DNA of 40,424 nucleotides, taken from the NCBI GenBank assembly GCA_012729675.1, contig JAAYCR010000060.1, forward strand, positions 1-40,424, read 5' to 3'. This document shows, one piece after another, positions 9,663 to 16,361 of this stretch. How positions within the stretch are numbered: the stretch's first letter is position 1; each line of letters starts with the position of its first letter. The stretch is from Phycisphaerae bacterium (GTDB lineage Bacteria; Planctomycetota; Phycisphaerae; Sedimentisphaerales; Anaerohalosphaeraceae). Below the pieces are notes generated by a model. The model saw nothing but the letters and a program-made list of their open reading frames with translations. It had not been told where the DNA came from and did not search any database. A program made the position numbers and the translations under genes.

Positions 9663-11241
9663 ACCTGGCGTATTCAATGCAGCGCACTTCGCGCAGCAGA
9701 GTCACTTTGATTTCGCCCGGATAGGTCATTTCATCTTCGATCTTCTTGGCGATATCGCGAGCGGTCTTGACCGCCGAATCGTCGTTGATCTTCTGGGCGT
9801 CAACGATCACGCGAATTTCACGTCCCGCCTGAATGGCAAAGCTGCCTTCGACGCCTTCGAAAGCATTGGCAATTTCCTCAAGCTTTTCAAGCCGTTTGAT
9901 GTAGCGTTCCAGCGTCTCACGCCGGGCGCCGGGGCGGGAGGCGCTGATGGCGTCGGCGGCGGCGATCAGCGGCGTATAAGGATTATCCGCCGGAATATCG
10001 CCGTGGTGGGCCTCGACCGCATTGAGAATGATCGGCGACTCCTTAAACCGACGCAGGAAGTTGGCCCCGATATCCGGGTGGCCGCCTTCGATTTCACGGT
10101 CCATCGCTTTGCCGATGTCGTGCAGCAGGCCGGCGCGTTTGGCGATGGAGCCGTCCAACCCCAGTTCGTCGGCCATGACCTGGGCCAAAAACGCCACTTC
10201 GACGCTGTGCCGCAGGACGTTCTGCCCGTAGCTGGTGCGGTAGTGCAGTGCACCGAGCATCCCGATGATCTTGTTGTTCAGGCCGCGGACATCGACTTCT
10301 TCGGCGGCTTCTTTGCCGATCTGGATGACCCGGCTGTGTACGTCTTTTTTGGTCTGGTTAGCGACCTCTTCAATGCGGGTCGGGTGAATACGCCCATCCT
10401 GAATCAGACGCTCCATACTCAGACGAGCGACCTCGCGGCGGATGGGGTTAAAACCGCTGACGACAATGATGCCGGGGGTGTCATCGACAATCACGTCAAC
10501 ACCGGTCGCCTTTTCAAACGCCCGAATGTTCCGTCCCTCGCGGCCGATGATCCGACCCTTCATATCGTCACTGGGGATATCCACCATCGAAACACTGACT
10601 TCACAGGTCTGCTCGGCGGCGTATCGCTGAATCGCCAGATTGATGATTTCTTTGGCTTTTTCCTCGGCCTGCTCCTCGGTCTGGGCAACCTTACGCTGAA
10701 TCAACTGACCCATTTCGCGGTCGCACTCTTCCTCCAAACGCTGGAGAAGCAGTTCGCGGGCCTGTTCGACATTGAGCGAGGTGATTTTCAGGAGTTGATT
10801 CTTCTGCTGAGTAATTAAAGAGGACAACTCTCTACTTTTCTCTTGATTCACCTGAAGTTGATGCGAGGCCTCTTTTTCGATTTCATTAACCTTGCGTTCG
10901 CGTTGCGAAAGTTGTTCGCTTCGTCGTTCGACTACATCCTCGCGTTTGGAAAGCTGTAATTCCTGAGTGCGAAGCTCTTTTTCTTTGGAAGAGGTCTCGG
11001 CGGAAAACTGCTCGCGTTTTTTGATCATTTCTGAAGCCGCATCGAGTTTGGCTTCTTTGATGATGGTCTCGGCCTGTTTCTTGGCCGTCTCGACGCGAGC
11101 GTTCAGTTCCTGTTCAAATGCTTTCGCACGTGCTTTGATGACGATCTGCTGAATGACAACAACCAGCAAACCGCCGAAAACTAACCCCACAATGATCCAC
11201 AATACGACCAATGGGCCGCCACCTTGAGCAATAATGTCCAT
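9661..11241 (-). CDS. rny: Ribonuclease Y
   Basis: Membrane-anchored endoribonuclease that starts mRNA decay. 526 aa, the usual length. One transmembrane helix lies at ~8-32 (PLVVLWIIVGLVFGGLLVVV), followed by a long charged coiled coil (~35-200), a KH domain (~215-280: GRIIGREGRNIRAFEKATGVD) and an HD domain (~330-430) with LLHDIGKAMDREIEGGHPD, and a C-terminal region ending EIKVTLLREVRCIEYAR. The start ATG 11241 has AAGGGATG upstream. The ymdB-type gene follows. About 490 nt upstream lies a sigma70-like promoter followed by a hairpin-rich segment, which may be an rny leader or a separate RNA. Confidence 0.96.
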   Translation of the reverse strand: MDIIAQGGGPLVVLWIIVGLVFGGLLVVVIQQIVIKARAKAFEQELNARVETAKKQAETIIKEAKLDAASEMIKKREQFSAETSSKEKELRTQELQLSKREDVVERRSEQLSQRERKVNEIEKEASHQLQVNQEKSRELSSLITQQKNQLLKITSLNVEQARELLLQRLEEECDREMGQLIQRKVAQTEEQAEEKAKEIINLAIQRYAAEQTCEVSVSMVDIPSDDMKGRIIGREGRNIRAFEKATGVDVIVDDTPGIIVVSGFNPIRREVARLSMERLIQDGRIHPTRIEEVANQTKKDVHSRVIQIGKEAAEEVDVRGLNNKIIGMLGALHYRTSYGQNVLRHSVEVAFLAQVMADELGLDGSIAKRAGLLHDIGKAMDREIEGGHPDIGANFLRRFKESPIILNAVEAHHGDIPADNPYTPLIAAADAISASRPGARRETLERYIKRLEKLEEIANAFEGVEGSFAIQAGREIRVIVDAQKINDDSAVKTARDIAKKIEDEMTYPGEIKVTLLREVRCIEYAR

Positions 11242-11349
11242 TTTTTGTCATCCCTTCTTGGCAAACTTTATGCGTAATTGATTGTTTGCCGAATTCGTGC
11301 AGGAAGTGCCAGCAGAACAAAAAGAAATGGACAAAAATGGGCTTTAGAG

Positions 11350-11730
11350 ATAAAAAATGCGCAAAACCGCCGCTCGTCCCGGTAGATTATTCATCCATCC
11401 GAGCCATAACTCTTTTAAACTAGGCTGTTTGCGGCATCGTGCCATGTGTTCTTCCAGTTATCGACCCGTTCCTGACTTTCCTTGCCGGCGGGTCACTGTC
11501 ACACTTTCTTATCCCATCATTTACTTGACCATGTTCATCGACTCGTTCGGATTCTGGACTTGGCGGACATTGTTTTGCCCTATCCGCCTTTCGCCCCACC
11601 GACCGACAATCGATGTTCTCAAAGCTCTGCGTACAACCTGCATTCAGCAAATTGTTTTCTCGACCGGCATTGTTCATCAATGCCGACATCGACTTTCCAC
11701 TATTACAGACGGCTCGTTTTCCAAAGAGCC
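11350..11730 (-). ncRNA. Candidate structured RNA or long 5' leader upstream of rny
   Basis: About 380 nt with no credible protein, placed directly after a promoter at 11737-11764. Read on the minus strand it holds several local hairpins: GGCTC/GAGCC (11726-11730 with 11711-11715), an 8-bp CGGCATTG/CAATGCCG stem with a 5-nt loop (11665-11685), GGCGGA/TCCGCC (11562-11588), GACCCG/CGGGTC (11463-11494) and a small GGCA/TGCC stem (11433-11443). A T6 run at 11351-11356 may mark the 3' end. GGAAAGTC occurs twice. I checked by eye for RNase P, tmRNA, SRP and 6S signatures and found none complete. It could be a regulatory leader of rny. Confidence 0.4.
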
Positions 11731-11736
11731 ACCCTC

Positions 11737-11764
11737 ATCATACACTATCGTCCTTTTTGGTCAA
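11737..11764 (-). promoter_or_regulatory. Promoter of the rny-upstream RNA/leader
   Basis: TTGACC (11759-11764), 16-nt spacer, TATGAT (11737-11742) on the minus strand, followed by GAGGGTGGC at the expected start point. It closely resembles the promoter at 28156-28182, including the downstream GGGTGGC. Confidence 0.55.
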
Positions 11765-12158
11765 GTAAAAATACTTAAAGAATCAAATTGGGCACATTCT
11801 GTTCTCAAACTAAGCCAACTCTTTAGTGCCGCCTCAGCGACACGAATGCCAAGCTTTTTGGCCGTGTCAATCCCGAAGGTATCCTAAGTAATGTCGTCGT
11901 TCCAGTTGTTCCACAGCGTCGCTCCCTGATGGGCGCTGGGTTTGCCTCCGACGGCCATCACCTCAAAGCTCTGCATCGCGGTCAGAATCTTTTCGATGAC
12001 CAGTTCCTGCCCGCCATTTCGGAATGAACCGACGCCGATGATGAGAATCTTATCCTCCAGCCTGACCGTCTCGGCGACTATTGCCGATTTCGCAACCATG
12101 CCCGCCGCTGCAATCCCCGCCGTATTGATGAATGCTCGTCTGTTGATCTGCTTGTCAT
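11761..12158 (-). pseudogene. Remnant of a Tat-exported flavodoxin/NADPH-dependent FMN reductase-like gene
   Basis: ATG 12158 has a good AAGGA, but the coding frame that follows is shifted by one base: only two bases separate ATG from the frame reading KQINRRAFINTAGIAAAG, a twin-arginine signal. The frame continues KILIIGVGSFRNGGQELV and ATLWNNWNDDIT and then meets TAG at 11884-11886. After the stop the same frame still reads DTFGIDTAKKLGIRVAEAAL, matching the usual C-terminus of the family, and ends with TGA at 11761-11763. The region between the N-terminal KILIIG strand and GSFRNGGQE appears deleted, since family members are about twice as long. So there are one frameshift, one nonsense codon and a probable internal deletion. 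It is the last member of the ars-type operon. Family assignment is by motif memory. Confidence 0.7.
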
Positions 12159-12195
12159 TTTATTTTCCTTGTAAAAGTAGCATTCATTCTTAATT

Positions 12196-12813
12196 TTACA
12201 GTAGTTTGACGCCATAGATCATCGTTAGGCAATAGAAGATTCCCGCGGCGATGAAGATCATACCGGCACCGACGCGTACCCACCGCTCGACCACGGACAA
12301 TTTGTCAAACGTCCTGGCGACATACTGGTTGGTAAAGACCATCAATATCGCAAACACGATCACCGGCAGCGCGGTGCCGACGCCGTACAGGGTCGGCAAG
12401 GCCAGCATCGACCCCTGTGCCGCGGCCAGCGGAATCAACAGCAAAAAGAACAGCGCCGCCGAGGCCGGACAAAACGACATCGCAAAAATAAACCCCAGCG
12501 CCCCCGACCACCACAAGCCGCCCTTGGCCGCCCGCTCCTGCAACCCCACCCCGGCCAGCGACAGCGAACCGGGCAGATTGAGCATATCGCGTAAGATCAT
12601 TCCCAGCACGATCAAGATCGGCCCGATGGCCATCAGGCCGTACTTTTGAAGCACATTGGACAACGTGCTGCCAGCGGGTATCCGGTCTTTCAGAATCCAC
12701 AAAATCAATACGCTTAGACCCACATAGGCGACGGTTCGCCCGACTGCATAGACCATGCCGCTGAGCAGCACAAACGCTGTCAGCACTTAGCTGATTATTG
12801 CTTTGGCATTCAT
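12196..12813 (-). pseudogene. ArsG-like permease (CcdA/DsbD superfamily), broken at its 5' end
   Basis: A start with AGGGAG and ATG at 12813 reads MNAKAIIS and then an in-frame TAA (12787-12789). The same frame continues VLTAFVLLSGMVYAVGRTVAY to 12196. The body (196 aa from GTG 12786) has about five hydrophobic helices and the motif SFCPASAALFFLLLIPLA plus YGVGTALPVIVFA, typical of the ArsG/aromatic-arsenical efflux and CcdA-like group. The usual N-terminal helix with a Cys-Pro pair (SPCPLATN-type) is absent, so about 25 residues seem deleted at the stop. Reinitiation at GTG 12786 could make a truncated protein; activity is doubtful. It lies between the two other broken genes. Confidence 0.65.
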
Positions 12814-12847
12814 CGATAAAACTCCCTATTGGGTTACAAATGAAAGA

Positions 12848-13777
12848 CTATTTGACGCCCATCTCGGCAAGTTTGGCCGTGATCTGTTCGCGGCTCATTG
12901 CCCCTTGCTCTCGAGACGCTTCCTTGCCTTGGGCGTCATAAAAGAGCAGCGTCGGGTTGCCGCACACGTTATAGCGTGCTGCCAGAATCGGGGCGGTATT
13001 GGGATTGAGCGTAACGACGTTCAGCTTGTCGTCGAACTGCTTGGCGACCTCGGCGAGAATAGGCCCGGTCGCATCCGGACAGCAGGGGCTTTCGGCATAG
13101 AACATCACCAGCGTCGGCTTGCTGTTTTGTCGCGCCTTGTCCAACGGATTGTCTTTGGCGGCGACAGACTGCTCCTTTGTCCACGTATCGGCAACTTCGA
13201 TGGTCATTTGTTGGCCGAGTTTTTTAATGTAATCATTCACAAATTCCTGCTTTTTCTGCTGCGTCAGATAGTGGGCTATCTGCGGCTGAATGCCGTCAAA
13301 CGGCGCGCCTTGGAAAAGGTGCGGGTTCTCATCATAAAATACCTTTTGCTCGTCCAGGTCGGCGGTAACATCCTTCGTCAGTTGGTCGAACAAGGTGTTA
13401 ATCAACTGTGCTTCGCTCATCTGTTCAAGGTTTTGCGTTTGGCCGTTCAGAGTTTTGCGTGCGGCAATCGTCAGCAGTTAGCCCGCCGCTTCCTGTTCCA
13501 GCACATAAAACTTCTCCTTTTCGATCATCGCCTGTACCTGCGGCGACTGCTGGGTGATCGCATTGTCGATCTCCGCCAGTTTGATTTCCACACCCTCGGC
13601 CTTGAGCAGTACGCCGTCCGGAAGGGCTTTCGGCTGCGCATAGGTCAGGGATCCCGACGCCAGATTCGGATACAGCGCCTCGACCGTCTTCTTTTCGGCT
13701 TGCTCGGCCTGTGCAACTCCCATTGCCGATAATACCAACACCGCCGCCGCTACCCGATAACCTTGAAATGCGTCCAT
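12848..13777 (-). pseudogene. Secreted thioredoxin-like protein interrupted by an in-frame TAA
   Basis: One frame runs from ATG 13777 (GGAG 6 nt upstream) to 12848, broken only by TAA at 13478-13480 (codon 100). Protein sense continues on both sides: KFYVLEQEAAG, stop, LLTIAARKTLNGQTQNLEQ. The intact form would be 309 aa: a signal peptide (AAAVLVLSAMGVAQA, residues ~9-23), a helical region (~60-200) rich in Gln/Glu and resembling SurA-N-type chaperone helices, and a C-terminal thioredoxin fold (~205-309: PTLVMFYAESPCCPDATGPI, ARYNVCGNPTLLFYDAQGKE). The active site is odd, with adjacent cysteines (CCPD) instead of CxxC. The downstream piece could be made from ATG 13420 but would lack an export signal. 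Confidence 0.7.
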
Positions 13778-13813
13778 AACATCTCCACTTTTGATTGTTA
13801 GTTTCAACTCAAT

Positions 13814-13848
13814 TTATTCATTAATATCTGTGTTAATCCGTGTCTGAG
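13814..13848. repeat. Spacer word of the GTGTTAAT type
   Basis: ATCTGTGTTAATCCGTGTCT on the plus strand resembles ATCAGTGTTAATTAGTGTTA near 40391-40411. Here it overlaps the 3' end of the thioredoxin gene. Confidence 0.45.
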
Positions 13849-14276
13849 AAACTAAAGCCCAACTCCGTCCACTTGGCCAAAATATCGGCTTTGGACAATA
13901 TCCCCTCATGGCGAAACAGTTCTTTGCCGGACGGCGATACAAACACCTGTGTCGGAATGCCTTCGATAGTGTACTTTTTCGCCTCGTTCTCATGGGTGAC
14001 GACATCGACAAATATCACATCCAGCGAACCGGCATAGTCGGCCGTGAGTTCCTCGATAATCGGCTTCATTATCTGGCAGGGAATGCACATCGTCGAACCC
14101 AGCTCCACCAGCCGCGGCAGACCGGAAGGATTGTCGTACATCCGTTCATTCGCCGCAATCGGCGCGTGCAGATGCGAGGTCGGCGGACAGCAGGACGACG
14201 CCCCACCCCGATTGAGCACCACTAACGTCCCCACGCCCATCATCACCGCCGCCATAATGACTATCTTCACATTCAT
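13833..14276 (-). CDS. Membrane-anchored/periplasmic thioredoxin-family protein
   Basis: 147 aa from ATG 14276 (GAGG 7 nt upstream; an in-frame TTG at 14288 is less likely). One N-terminal hydrophobic segment (VKIVIMAAVMMGVGTLVVL, residues ~3-21) acts as anchor or signal, followed by SSCCPP and a thioredoxin fold with STMCIPCQIMKPIIEEL (redox CxxC) and the cis-proline region IEGIPTQVFVSPSGKELFRHEG. It is likely a thiol-disulfide reductant outside the cytoplasm that serves the neighbouring permease/arsenic system. The C-terminal SDTD and stop are encoded within a spacer word (GTGTTAATCCGTGTCTGAG on the plus strand) that recurs at the window end, so the original C-terminus may have been altered. 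Confidence 0.85.
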   Translation of the reverse strand: MNVKIVIMAAVMMGVGTLVVLNRGGASSCCPPTSHLHAPIAANERMYDNPSGLPRLVELGSTMCIPCQIMKPIIEELTADYAGSLDVIFVDVVTHENEAKKYTIEGIPTQVFVSPSGKELFRHEGILSKADILAKWTELGFSFSDTD

Positions 14277-14285
14277 CGCTAACCT

Positions 14286-14312
14286 CAACTGTTAACTGTT
14301 CACTGATAACTG
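14286..14312. repeat. Spacer word of the AACTGTTAACTG type
   Basis: CAACTGTTAACTGTTCACTG followed by ATAACTG fills the gap between two thioredoxin-like genes. CAACTGTTAACTG recurs exactly near 6291-6303, also beside an ACTGATAAC word. Confidence 0.5.
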
Positions 14313-14314
14313 CC

Positions 14315-14548
14315 TCACAGCAGTTTCTTGATTTCATCGGGCGAAGCGACCTTGCCGACAATTTTGACTTGGCCGTCAATCGCCAGCGCCGGGGTCATCA
14401 TCACGCCCATCGCCATAATGTCATTGATTTGTGTCACTTTTTCAATCTGGCATTCAACGCCCAATTCCTTTGCTGCCGCCTCAGCATTCTCGGCCAGTTT
14501 TTTACACTTGGGACATCCGGTCCCTAATATCTGTATCTTTTTCATCAT
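14315..14548 (-). CDS. Small redox-active thioredoxin-like protein (TM0996/MTH895 family)
   Basis: 77 aa, cytoplasmic. The family signature is IQILGTGCPKCKKLAENAEA with redox cysteines C12 and C15, and the thioredoxin cis-Pro is in MMTPALAIDGQVKIVGKV. Tandem ATGs at 14548 and 14545 follow AGGAAC. Such miniature glutaredoxin-like proteins are commonly encoded beside COG0701 permeases and ArsR regulators. Gap to the permease: about 50 nt, filled by an AT-rich word array. It likely hands electrons or bound metalloid to the permease system (inference). Confidence 0.9.
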   Translation of the reverse strand: MMKKIQILGTGCPKCKKLAENAEAAAKELGVECQIEKVTQINDIMAMGVMMTPALAIDGQVKIVGKVASPDEIKKLL

Positions 14549-14562
14549 TCAAGTTCCTGGAT

Positions 14563-14605
14563 ACATTTCACATTTGGCATTTAACTTTTGACATTTAACA
14601 TTAAA
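14563..14605. repeat. Spacer word array of the CATTTGACATTTAAC type
   Basis: On the plus strand the words ACATTTCACATTTGGCATTT and AACTTTTGACATTTAACATT follow one another as imperfect ~10-12-nt repeats, starting at the permease stop codon (14601-14603) and filling the gap to the next gene. Confidence 0.5.
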
Positions 14606-15908
14606 ACGCCGCGCCATAAATCAACCCGCTAAGCGTCGCCATCACGACCACCAGCGTCACAAATACAATCGTCTTTTGCGTGCCCATCACCGAGCGGATG
14701 ACCAGCATATTCGGCAGGCTCAACGCCGGCCCGGCCAAGAGCATCGCCAATGCCGGGCCTTTGCCCATGCCCGCCCCGATCAGTCCCTGCAAGATCGGCA
14801 CCTCGGTCAGCGTCGCAAAATACATAAACGCCCCGGCAAACGCCGCGAACAAATTCGCCCACAGGCTGTTACCGCCGACGGCCCGCTCTACCCATTGCGA
14901 CGGAATCAATCCCTCGTGGCCAGGCCGTCCCAGCAGCGCCCCGGCCACCAGCACGCCGAAAAACAGCAGCGGAAGTATCTGCTTGGCAAACGTCCACGTC
15001 GCGGAAAACCACTCCTGCGGCTCGCCCTTTTGGGTGGCCGTCATCCACGACAAGCCCATGACCCCGGCCGTAAACGGAATCATCACCCACATCCCGTCAA
15101 TCGGCAGCAACAGCGACAGAACCACCACCGGAACCACCGCAACGCCGATCTTCCACCACGGGATCGCAAACCACAATGCCAATATCACCGCCAGCGCCGC
15201 CGACAACACACCCGTCACGACCCACTTGGCCGAATGGATACTGTGCCACAAGCCCGATTCCTGTTGCGAAGCGCCCCAGTTGGCAAACACCAGCACGCCG
15301 ACCATCACGGCAAAAAACACTGCGTTCTGCCACAATGGACGTGTTACTTCCGGTTCCGGCATCCCCATCTGGCCGTTGGCCTTTTCCAGTTCCTCTTTGC
15401 GATAGATAAAGTGCATCGCCAGCCCGATGACAATGCTGAACACAATTGCCCCGACCGCACGGGCGATGCCCAACTCCTTGCCGAGGATTCGGGCCGTCAG
15501 GATAATTGCCAGCACATTAATAGCCGGGCCGGAATACAAAAACGCCGAGGCGGGGCCAAGACCTGCACCCATCTTGTAAATCCCCGCAAACAACGGCAGA
15601 ATCGTACACGAACAGACCGCCAGAATAGTTCCCGATACACTCGCTACGCCGTAGGCCAGCACTTTGTTGGCTTTTGCCCCCAGATATTTCATCACCGCCG
15701 CCTGACTGACAAAGACGCCAATCGCCCCGGCAATAAAAAAGGCAGGAATCAGGCACAACAAGACGTGCTCTTGTGCGTACCACTTGACCAGATGCAACGA
15801 CTCCATAATCGCGCCGTCAAACCGCTCACGGCCAACCGGCAAAAAGAAGCACCCCAAAAACACCGCGACAATGACGGCCAGTTTTTTCCATTCGGATTTA
15901 TTATCCAT
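14601..15908 (-). CDS. COG0701/DUF318 permease, ArsP-like
   Basis: 435-aa integral membrane protein with two halves of about four to five helices each. The start is ATG 15908; a TTG directly upstream is possible. The first half shows IPAFFIAGAIGVFVSQAAVMKYLG and the cysteine pair in LAVCSCTILPLFAGIYKMGA (about residues 117-119). The second half shows LLFFGVLVAGALLG and EVPILQGLIGAGMGKGPALAMLLAGPALSLPNMLVI. A polar cytoplasmic loop lies near ~170-190 (YRKEELEKANGQMG). Family members export organoarsenicals or other metal(loid)-linked species. The position just after an ArsR regulator and before thioredoxin-like genes supports such a role; the substrate is uncertain. Confidence 0.9.
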   Translation of the reverse strand: MDNKSEWKKLAVIVAVFLGCFFLPVGRERFDGAIMESLHLVKWYAQEHVLLCLIPAFFIAGAIGVFVSQAAVMKYLGAKANKVLAYGVASVSGTILAVCSCTILPLFAGIYKMGAGLGPASAFLYSGPAINVLAIILTARILGKELGIARAVGAIVFSIVIGLAMHFIYRKEELEKANGQMGMPEPEVTRPLWQNAVFFAVMVGVLVFANWGASQQESGLWHSIHSAKWVVTGVLSAALAVILALWFAIPWWKIGVAVVPVVVLSLLLPIDGMWVMIPFTAGVMGLSWMTATQKGEPQEWFSATWTFAKQILPLLFFGVLVAGALLGRPGHEGLIPSQWVERAVGGNSLWANLFAAFAGAFMYFATLTEVPILQGLIGAGMGKGPALAMLLAGPALSLPNMLVIRSVMGTQKTIVFVTLVVVMATLSGLIYGAAF

Positions 15909-15919
15909 CAAGCCGTTCT

Positions 15920-16240
15920 CTACGAAAGAAGTGACAAAATCGCTTGACCCTGAATTGCCTTTTCTTTAAGGCACGCCCCGAGTGCATCGACAAACCCCAA
16001 CACGCACGGCGTCCGGATGCTGTAAATGACTTTGAGGCCCTGTTTTTCCGAGGCCAGCACCCCGGCCGAAACCATCACGCTCAAGTGCCGCGAGACATTC
16101 GACCTTTCCGACCCCGCGGCATCGGCAATATCACAGACGCACTGCGGCCCGCTGCGTAAAAAGTCGAGAATTGCCATCCGAATGGGGTGCCCAATCGCCT
16201 TGGCCACCATCGCCTGCTGTTCATATAGTATCTGTTTCAT
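15920..16240 (-). CDS. ArsR-family metal(loid)-responsive repressor
   Basis: 106-aa winged-helix repressor. Residues ~10-60 carry the domain: AKAIGHPIRMAILDFL, then CVCDI (C34, C36; the usual inducer-binding site in ArsR) and the recognition helix GSERSNVSRHLSVM. Further cysteines are C79 and C90. It starts the operon, 11 nt ahead of the permease gene, and should repress its own promoter until arsenite, antimonite or a related ion binds the cysteines. The start is ATG 16240. A dyad and promoter lie just upstream. Confidence 0.93.
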   Translation of the reverse strand: MKQILYEQQAMVAKAIGHPIRMAILDFLRSGPQCVCDIADAAGSERSNVSRHLSVMVSAGVLASEKQGLKVIYSIRTPCVLGFVDALGACLKEKAIQGQAILSLLS

Positions 16241-16268
16241 CCATAATCCCGTCTATGAAAGATCAATC

Positions 16269-16306
16269 TATGTGTCTATCTAATCACATACTCACATATT
16301 TGTCAA
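16269..16306 (-). promoter_or_regulatory. Promoter and ArsR operator candidate
   Basis: On the minus strand TTGACA (16301-16306), 17-nt spacer, TTAGAT (16278-16283). The inverted repeat TATGTG/CACATA (16269-16274 and 16285-16290, 10-nt centre) overlaps the -10, with a further CACATA at 16293-16298. Overlap of a dyad with the promoter is the usual arrangement for ArsR autoregulation. Confidence 0.55.
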
Positions 16307-16361
16307 TAGGTTCAGACAAAAAAAACTGAATTAAATCGTTAAACAAAAAACGATCGAAATA

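Noticed and set aside
8704-10818. 704-codon open frame on the plus strand opposite rny and the ymdB-type gene
   Set aside because: Shadow of real genes with strong motifs on the other strand; its product is rich in Arg/His/Val without any domain.
11420-11689. 89-codon frame inside the putative RNA upstream of rny
   Set aside because: No signal, domain or ribosome-binding site; the polar composition looks random and the region is dominated by hairpins.
11350-11730. RNase P RNA or tmRNA
   Set aside because: GGAAAGTC is present, but the rest of the RNase P core and its 3' ACAGAA-type element are missing; there is no tRNA-like TTCGA end or tag frame for tmRNA.
11884-13480. Recoding of the in-frame stops (selenocysteine or pyrrolysine)
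   Set aside because: Two of the stops are TAA; the single TAG is in a gene that also has a frameshift and a deletion. Decay explains all three.
14676-15947. 423-codon open frame opposite the permease
   Set aside because: Antisense shadow; the permease on the minus strand has clear family motifs.
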